Below are positions 5,849-10,216 of a stretch of DNA of 10,216 nt, piece after piece. A model generated the notes under the pieces. The model had not been told where the DNA came from, made no database searches, and was given only the letters and a program-made list of their open reading frames with translations. A program made the translations under genes and the position numbers. Within the stretch, counting starts at the first letter, position 1. Every line of letters starts with the position of its first letter. The DNA is taken from assembly GCA_964625755.1 (NCBI GenBank), contig CAZVBR010000021.1, forward strand, positions 1 to 10,216. Direction: 5' to 3'. Source of the stretch: CAZVBR01 sp964625755 (lineage in GTDB: Bacteria; Patescibacteriota; Minisyncoccia; Phycocordibacterales; XYD1-FULL-46-19).

Positions 5849-7351
5849 ATGGATACAAATTATAATGAAAAAAGAGAGGAGGCTAAAAAGGTGGTGGAGC
5901 AACTCCGAGAAGCGGGGATAAATCCTTATCCAGAGAAATTCAATAAACAGATCGATATTAATAAAGTGGCCGAACTGGAACCCGGGCAAGAAGTGGAAAC
6001 TGCCGGTCGGGTGGTTTTGTTGCGAACGATCGGCAAAATTACTTTTGCTCATCTTCAGGATTTCTCCGGTCGCATGCAGGTGGCGATAAAACGGGATGTC
6101 GTGGGGGAGGAATCGTATTCGTGGTTTCTGAAAACTTTCGATGTCGGGGACTTCTTGGGAGTAAAGGGAGAGATCTTTTTGACTAAAACAGGGGAGAAAA
6201 CCATTTTAATAAAAGAACCTACTTTTTTAGGGAAGGCTTTATTGGGTATGCCGGAAAAATGGTCCGGGGTCAAGGATCAGGAAACAAAGTACCGGCAAAG
6301 ACACCTTGACCTGATCGCTAACCCAAATTCCATGAAAACTTTTTTGTTTCGGAGCGATCTTATTCGTAAATTAAGAGAGTTTTACTGGGAACATGATTTT
6401 CAGGAAGTCGAGACCCCGACATTAATGCATAAGGCTACCGGAGCGGTGGCTAAACCTTATGTCACTCACCATGATGCTCTGGATCTTGATCTGTATTTGC
6501 GGATATCACATGAGTTACCCCTTAAAAACTTGATCACCGGGGGGTTTGAGAGGATTTTTGAGTTAGGAAAAGCTTTTCGTAATGAGGGGATCGATGTTTC
6601 TCATCTGCCGGAACATACTCATCTTGAGCATTACGTTGCTTACTGGAATTACGAAGATAATATGGATTTTACGGAAAAGATGTTCCGGTATTTGGTGGAA
6701 GAGTTGGAATTACCCGGCGTCATTGAGATGGAGGACGGAGTTAGGATCGATATGAGTTTTCCGTGGCCTCGAGTTAATTTTGTGGAATTAATGAAAGAAA
6801 AGACCGGGATCGACGTGGCTAGTTATTCCGAGGCGGAAAGCTTGCGAGCTAAATTAAGGGAGAAAGGAATTAGTTTAGACGGTGCGGAAGACATGTCGGC
6901 CCCGGGCTTGATCGATAATTTATATAAAAAAGTGGTTCGACCAAAATTGATCAACCCGGTATTTCTGTACGGCTATCCGGCGCACACACAGCCCTTAGCT
7001 CGGCGTAACGATCAAGATCCGACCATGGTCGATCAATTTCAGTTAGTGATACGAGGCTGGGAAGTGGTCAAGGCCTATAGTGAGTTAGTTGATCCGGTCG
7101 AGCAGGAGGAGCGGTTTACAGAGCAGGCAAAAAGCAAAGAAAAAGGCGAGGAGGAAGTGATGGAGATAGATCATGATTACATCAAGACCATGTCCTATGG
7201 TATGCCCCCGATTTCCGGTTTTGGTTTGGGGGTAGACCGATTGACGGCCTTGCTTCTGGGTAAGAATAATCTTCGGGATGTTGTCCTGTTTCCTCTACTC
7301 AGACCGGAAAACCCCGACCCTGATTTGAGTAAAGACGGGAAAGAAGAATGA
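5849..7351 (+). CDS. lysS: Lysyl-tRNA synthetase, class II
   Basis: The 500-residue enzyme charges tRNA-Lys with lysine, using ATP, in the cytoplasm. Order: N-terminal helix; OB-fold anticodon domain (about 45-125, TAGRVVLLRTIGKITFAHLQ); class II catalytic domain with motif 1 near 180-190 (FQEVETPTL), motif 2 at about 233-262 (FERIFELGKAFRNEGID), the EVMEIDHDYIKTMSYGMPP stretch (436-454) and motif 3 (GFGLGVDRL to DVVLFPLLRP). The length is normal. Two positions depart from the bacterial pattern: motif 2 reads PEHTHLE where PEFT..E is usual, and the lysine-pocket strand reads EVVKAYSEL where an Asn normally precedes (A/G)(F/Y)SEL. Glu222, Glu260, Tyr262 and Glu412, matching lysine-contact positions recalled from E. 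coli LysU, are kept. It is transcribed alone and ends 17 bases from the convergent flavoprotein gene. Confidence 0.96.
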   Translation: MDTNYNEKREEAKKVVEQLREAGINPYPEKFNKQIDINKVAELEPGQEVETAGRVVLLRTIGKITFAHLQDFSGRMQVAIKRDVVGEESYSWFLKTFDVGDFLGVKGEIFLTKTGEKTILIKEPTFLGKALLGMPEKWSGVKDQETKYRQRHLDLIANPNSMKTFLFRSDLIRKLREFYWEHDFQEVETPTLMHKATGAVAKPYVTHHDALDLDLYLRISHELPLKNLITGGFERIFELGKAFRNEGIDVSHLPEHTHLEHYVAYWNYEDNMDFTEKMFRYLVEELELPGVIEMEDGVRIDMSFPWPRVNFVELMKEKTGIDVASYSEAESLRAKLREKGISLDGAEDMSAPGLIDNLYKKVVRPKLINPVFLYGYPAHTQPLARRNDQDPTMVDQFQLVIRGWEVVKAYSELVDPVEQEERFTEQAKSKEKGEEEVMEIDHDYIKTMSYGMPPISGFGLGVDRLTALLLGKNNLRDVVLFPLLRPENPDPDLSKDGKEE

Positions 7352-7368
7352 TATTTGTCTGCGGATGC

Positions 7369-8670
7369 TTACGACCGGCGGTGATCAAGTGGAACTGAAT
7401 TACCGGCTACCCAGCCGGTGGTCCAGCATAACTGAAGAGAGTAACCGCCACTGGGCCGATTTATATTGAGCACGTCACCGGTCAAGTAAAGTTCGGGGTG
7501 GAGTTTTGATTGCATGGTTTTGGTGTTTACTTCGGTTAATTCTACTCCGCCGTCCGAGGTGATGGCCCATTCCAAGCCCATGGTGCCGGTCACGGTAAGA
7601 GGCAAGTTTTTCATGGTGTCAGCTAAAAATTCCCTTTCCGGTTTGGTGATGTTGTGGACCTTTTTTTCTGAAATATCATGCGGGGTTTGATTTAGTATAG
7701 CTTCGGTCAAACCGACCGGGGTGGACAGGGGCAGGACATTTTTCAGAGATTTGTTGGGATTCTGTTCAAAGGTTTTCAAGATCCTTTGCCTGACGGTTTT
7801 AAGGTCGGTGTCGGGGTAAAGGTCGATCGAGCTTGGCACGGGACTGGAGCTGAGTAGTTTTTTGACCTCTCCGGAGGCATTTAAGATCAAAGGACCGGAA
7901 AGGCCGAAATGAGTGAAGAGGATTTTGCCGGTCTTAGAGAATTTACCTTGTTTTTTTGTTCGGTCGCTGCCGAAAGTTATTTTGGCAAAAGACAGACTCA
8001 AGCCCGACAGTTCCTTTACCCAGTTTTCTTCGACGACAAGTGGGACGAGGTCGGGGTTGGAAGGTGAGATGGTGTGGCCCAGTTTTTTTAACCACCTAAG
8101 ACCCTCTCCGGTCGAGCCGGTTTCGGGGTGGGAAGTGCCGCCGGTGGCTATGATGTATGATCGAGCCGTAAAAGAGCCGGCATCGGTGTCTATTCTGGAG
8201 ATATTTTCTTTTTTGGTGAGAATGTTTTTGACCGTGGTCTCGGTTCGGATCATTACCCGGTTGCGGCGCAGATATTTTTTCAAAACCGAAACTACGTTTT
8301 CGGCTTTTTGAGAGGCCGGGAAGGCCCGTTTCCTGGCCTCGATAGTTATCGGCAGGCCCAGATTCTCAAAAAAGGAACGGGTTTCATCCGGCCCGTGTTG
8401 AGTAAACGGGGAAAAAAGGAATTTCTTACTTTTTTGGTAGTAGTCAAGCAGTTTTTGGAGATCAGTCTCGGCGTTGAAAATATTGCACCGACCTCCACCG
8501 GTTATCGATAGCTTCCTGCCCAAATGCTTGTTCTTTTCCAGAAGAAGTACTTCTCCGCCTCTTTTGGCGGCTTGACCGGCGGCCATCATGCCGGCCGGAC
8601 CTCCTCCTATTACGATAACATCCCATTTTTTCGTATTCGCGTTTTCTGTTTTTTTGATCATAGATTTCAT
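7369..8670 (-). CDS. BaiN/HI0933-type NAD(P)/FAD-dependent oxidoreductase
   Basis: The 433-residue FAD-binding protein belongs to the HI0933/YhiN/BaiN family (PF03486 type). Landmarks are the dinucleotide fold VIVIGGGPAGMMAAGQAA (about 18-35), LGRKLSITGGGRCNIFN (about 50-66), IIATGGTSHPETGSTGEG (about 174-191), ILFTHFGLSGPLIL (mid-protein), and a C-terminal block with EVNTKTMQSK, LYLTGDVL and GGYSLQLCWTTGWVAG. All are hallmarks of the family, so the fold and cofactor are secure. The reaction is not: BaiN is linked to bile-acid transformation in one gut Clostridium, but most members have no proven substrate. ATG at 8670 is the longest start; ATG at 8661 (residue 4) is equally possible because the likely -10 element ends three bases before 8670. 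The gene faces lysS tail to tail and diverges from the gene at 8782. Confidence 0.93.
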   Translation of the reverse strand: MKSMIKKTENANTKKWDVIVIGGGPAGMMAAGQAAKRGGEVLLLEKNKHLGRKLSITGGGRCNIFNAETDLQKLLDYYQKSKKFLFSPFTQHGPDETRSFFENLGLPITIEARKRAFPASQKAENVVSVLKKYLRRNRVMIRTETTVKNILTKKENISRIDTDAGSFTARSYIIATGGTSHPETGSTGEGLRWLKKLGHTISPSNPDLVPLVVEENWVKELSGLSLSFAKITFGSDRTKKQGKFSKTGKILFTHFGLSGPLILNASGEVKKLLSSSPVPSSIDLYPDTDLKTVRQRILKTFEQNPNKSLKNVLPLSTPVGLTEAILNQTPHDISEKKVHNITKPEREFLADTMKNLPLTVTGTMGLEWAITSDGGVELTEVNTKTMQSKLHPELYLTGDVLNINRPSGGYSLQLCWTTGWVAGNSVPLDHRRS

Positions 8671-8673
8671 CTT

Positions 8674-8679
8674 AGCATA
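8674..8679 (-). promoter_or_regulatory. Candidate -10 element of the BaiN-type gene
   Basis: On the minus strand TATGCT (TAnnnT form) ends three bases before the ATG at 8670. Normal spacing would start the RNA a few bases inside the first codons, which favours the second ATG (8661) or a leaderless message. TTGGTT about 14 bases further upstream is a poor -35. Confidence 0.3.
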
Positions 8680-8743
8680 AAAATCGGCTGAGTAACCAAA
8701 TCGAGATCGGTAGTTTCAGGGTCGTGCTTTAAGGGGTTTCTTC

Positions 8744-8771
8744 TTGTTGTTATAAAGTAAAATGTTATAAT
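8744..8771 (+). promoter_or_regulatory. Promoter with consensus extended -10 for the 8782-10216 pair
   Basis: TTGTTG (8744-8749), 16 bases, then TATAAT (8766-8771), with TGT directly before the hexamer (8763-8765) giving the extended -10 form. The predicted start near 8778 leaves only about four bases before the ATG at 8782, so the message would be nearly leaderless. This is the best promoter match in the window. Confidence 0.6.
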
Positions 8772-8781
8772 AAAAAAAGAT

Positions 8782-9111
8782 ATGAATGATTCTGAATCAA
8801 TTCCCAGTTTGGCTGATCTCGGGTCAAAACAGAAGAAAACCCATCGATTGAAAAGATGGGTGGTGGTAGTAATTGGGTTGGTGGTTATCGGGGTTTTGAT
8901 TTTGTTGTCTTGGTTTGTATTTTTTGACTCTGAGATGTTAGACGAAGAATCAAAAGAGGAGCCGGAAAGTGTTGAAGAGGGTGAGAATCGGGAAAGAAGC
9001 GAGGTAGAGGATCTTATTTTCTCCTCTGATGAAGAAGGGGAAGAGTTGCCGGATGAGAAACGAAGCGAATTAATGGAACTACTTTCCGCACCTGAAGATG
9101 CGGAAAATTAA
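8782..9111 (+). CDS. Small one-helix membrane protein with acidic tail
   Basis: This 109-residue protein is not recognised by family. A short polar N-terminus is followed by a basic patch (QKKTHRLKR, 17-25), one long hydrophobic helix (about 26-48) and an acidic tail (about 50-109) rich in Glu, Asp and Ser. The tail ends in a short predicted helix, DEKRSELMELLSAPED. By the positive-inside rule the basic side stays in the cytoplasm and the acidic tail is outside. It has no Shine-Dalgarno but a near-consensus promoter whose start falls about four bases before the ATG. The gene for the repeat-rich secreted protein begins 23 bases after its stop, so the two are probably cotranscribed. It might help export, anchor or assemble that protein, but only context supports this. 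Confidence 0.75.
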   Translation: MNDSESIPSLADLGSKQKKTHRLKRWVVVVIGLVVIGVLILLSWFVFFDSEMLDEESKEEPESVEEGENRERSEVEDLIFSSDEEGEELPDEKRSELMELLSAPEDAEN

Positions 9112-9134
9112 TTATTATTAAGAATGTAATTTTT

Positions 9135-10216
9135 ATGATCTATACGAAATATTCCTTGTTTGGTTTTTTGATCGGAGCGTTGCTTTTTTCAGCGGGCGGG
9201 GTTATGGCGGTTGAGAATTATAATCCGCCACCCGGTAATGTCAGCCCGCCAAATTGCCCTTCGAATAATCCCGCTTGCCACTCACCTTTAAATACAAGTG
9301 CCTTTAGTCAGTCAAAGGCCGGGGGATTACTGTTGAACACTAGAGGGGCGGAGTTCGGGCTGGCCGTTACCGGATCAGCTTATATTGAAAACCGGTTGGG
9401 CTTAGGGACCACTTCCCCTCAGCACGAGCTTGATGTTGTCGGTGGCATAAGAGCGGAGGAAGTGCTCTTTTCAGGAGCGGCTCGGTTGGCCGGCGGTGCA
9501 TCGATTCCCAATTCGACAACTCCCGACTCTCATATTGTAATCGGTTCCGGGGCGGTCACTGGCAATGAAGGCACCGGAACAGATGAATCTCATATTGCGA
9601 TCGGGTCTGGTGCTAGTGCTCAAGCTAGCCATGATAATAACCGTGATGGTTTGATTGCTATCGGTCTTGATTCTTCTGCTTCTGATCATTTGACTACTGC
9701 TATTGGTCGTGGAGCTACTGCTTCTCGCCTCAGAGGTACTGCTTTAGGTTATAATGCTTCCGCTTCTTCCAATGATACTATTGCTTTAGGTGCAAGCGCT
9801 CAGGCTGGTGGGCCTCGTAGTGTTGCTGTTGGCCGCAATGCTCAAGCTTTAGGGTTTTATTCCACTTCTGTCGGTAATTCCTCTTATGCTCATGGTCGTA
9901 TTTCTACCGCTCTGGGTCATAAATCTAGAGCCGTACACCAAGGTTCGATTGCCTTAGGTTCCGGAGCTGAAACAACTGGCCGTCACCAACTGTTTATCGG
10001 GTCTACAAGAACTGGTCATAGTTATAATGTTGGTTCTATCAATGAGATGCTTTTAGGAGTGGCTCCGGGAAGAGATCCTTTGATCTATGCCAACGAAACC
10101 GGAGTCGGTCTGGGAACCACGGATCCACAAGCTCGACTTGAGGTGGTCGGTGAGATCTGTTCGACAGTGGACGGTAACAGGGTGTGTTTAGATGGTGATG
10201 GTTTGTGGTCTGAGGG
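9135..10216 (+). CDS. Secreted adhesin-like protein with YadA-type head repeats (3' end outside window)
   Basis: The frame opens at ATG 9135 and runs without a stop for 360 codons to the window end. Residues 1-25 are a signal peptide (hydrophobic 8-20, likely cleavage after VMA). A Pro/Asn/Cys-containing linker follows (28-60; Cys41, Cys48). Residue 88 begins LGLGTTSPQHELDVVG, a motif found in phage tail fibres and bacterial surface proteins. Residues 134-292 hold eleven imperfect repeats of about 14 residues of the type (A/V)(I/L/V)G..A.A, as in IAIGSGASAQA, AIGRGATAS and ALGYNASAS. This is the pattern of the YadA/Hia head, a left-handed parallel beta-roll that forms trimers. A second GLGTT motif (326-339) and EICSTVDGNRVC (340-351) follow. 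The C-terminal anchor or chaperone domain is not in the window. The role is probably attachment to a surface or host cell. No Shine-Dalgarno; it lies 23 bases after the acidic membrane protein. Confidence 0.85.
   Translation, partial: MIYTKYSLFGFLIGALLFSAGGVMAVENYNPPPGNVSPPNCPSNNPACHSPLNTSAFSQSKAGGLLLNTRGAEFGLAVTGSAYIENRLGLGTTSPQHELDVVGGIRAEEVLFSGAARLAGGASIPNSTTPDSHIVIGSGAVTGNEGTGTDESHIAIGSGASAQASHDNNRDGLIAIGLDSSASDHLTTAIGRGATASRLRGTALGYNASASSNDTIALGASAQAGGPRSVAVGRNAQALGFYSTSVGNSSYAHGRISTALGHKSRAVHQGSIALGSGAETTGRHQLFIGSTRTGHSYNVGSINEMLLGVAPGRDPLIYANETGVGLGTTDPQARLEVVGEICSTVDGNRVCLDGDGLWSE
9534..10010 (+). repeat. Protein-coding tandem array: eleven YadA-head-like repeats
   Basis: Units begin at about residues 134, 154, 174, 189, 203, 217, 230, 245, 259, 272 and 286 of the adhesin-like protein. 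Spacing is 20 residues for the first two steps and then 13 to 15. The core is hydrophobic-(I/L/V)-G followed by small residues and often A.A. At DNA level the units are diverged but share pieces such as GCTTTAGGT and ATTGCT. In the array Ala is mostly GCT, whereas residues 1-130 use GCG, GCC, GCA and GCT mixed. Confidence 0.8.

Noticed and set aside
7913..8511. Plus-strand open frames at 7913-8311 and 8308-8511
   Set aside because: They lie wholly inside the minus-strand BaiN-type gene, whose family motifs are intact, and their translations show no recognisable domain.
9471..9689. Minus-strand frame of 72 codons at 9471-9689
   Set aside because: It is antisense to the adhesin-like gene in a repetitive region; no motif or start signal supports it.
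1..10216. Alternative genetic code (TGA as glycine) or a CRISPR/defence system
   Set aside because: TGA is the natural stop of four recognised or complete genes, and no direct-repeat array, nuclease, helicase or toxin-antitoxin motif was seen.

Overview
The window looks like chromosome from a bacterium of the Candidate Phyla Radiation (Patescibacteria). Its AT content is moderate, genes are short and tightly packed, and most starts lack a Shine-Dalgarno sequence. Several proteins are small, acidic and membrane-anchored or secreted, of kinds I associate with that group. TGA ends four of the genes, so the TGA-to-glycine recoding of Gracilibacteria and Absconditabacteria does not apply. The assignment rests on style and on recalled family features, not on a marker gene.

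Layout: (1) 1-1364 is the 3' part of a five-helix membrane protein whose start lies before the window. (2) 1593-2903 is a secreted, probably membrane-tethered surface protein with a coiled coil and two beta-sandwich regions. (3) 2904-3195 has no gene but contains complementary segments that could fold as a structured, possibly two-state RNA. (4) 3196-4198 holds a nucleoside 2-deoxyribosyltransferase-like protein and a NADPH-dependent FMN reductase-like flavoprotein, each with its own predicted promoter. (5) 4286-5754 is a two-gene pyrE-pyrF cassette (the last two steps of UMP synthesis) with strong Shine-Dalgarno sites, higher GC and a strong terminal hairpin, probably acquired laterally. (6) 5849-7351 is lysS, convergent with (7) a BaiN/HI0933-type flavoprotein at 7369-8670 on the minus strand. 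(8) 8782-10216 is a rightward pair: a one-helix acidic protein and a secreted protein, cut by the window end, with eleven YadA-head-type repeats.

The most notable item is the gene at 9135-10216. It stays open to the window end and encodes a signal peptide, a GLGTT-type beta motif, an array of about 14-residue (A/V)(I/L/V)G repeats and a second GLGTT-type motif. This resembles the head of a trimeric autotransporter or tail-fibre adhesin, in a lineage not thought to have the classical outer membrane such proteins use for anchoring. Other leads are the pyrE-pyrF cassette, the candidate switching RNA at 2905-3033, two substitutions at substrate-pocket positions of LysRS, and predicted leaderless or near-leaderless genes with extended -10 promoters. 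I found no CRISPR array, tRNA, rRNA, insertion sequence or recognisable defence system.
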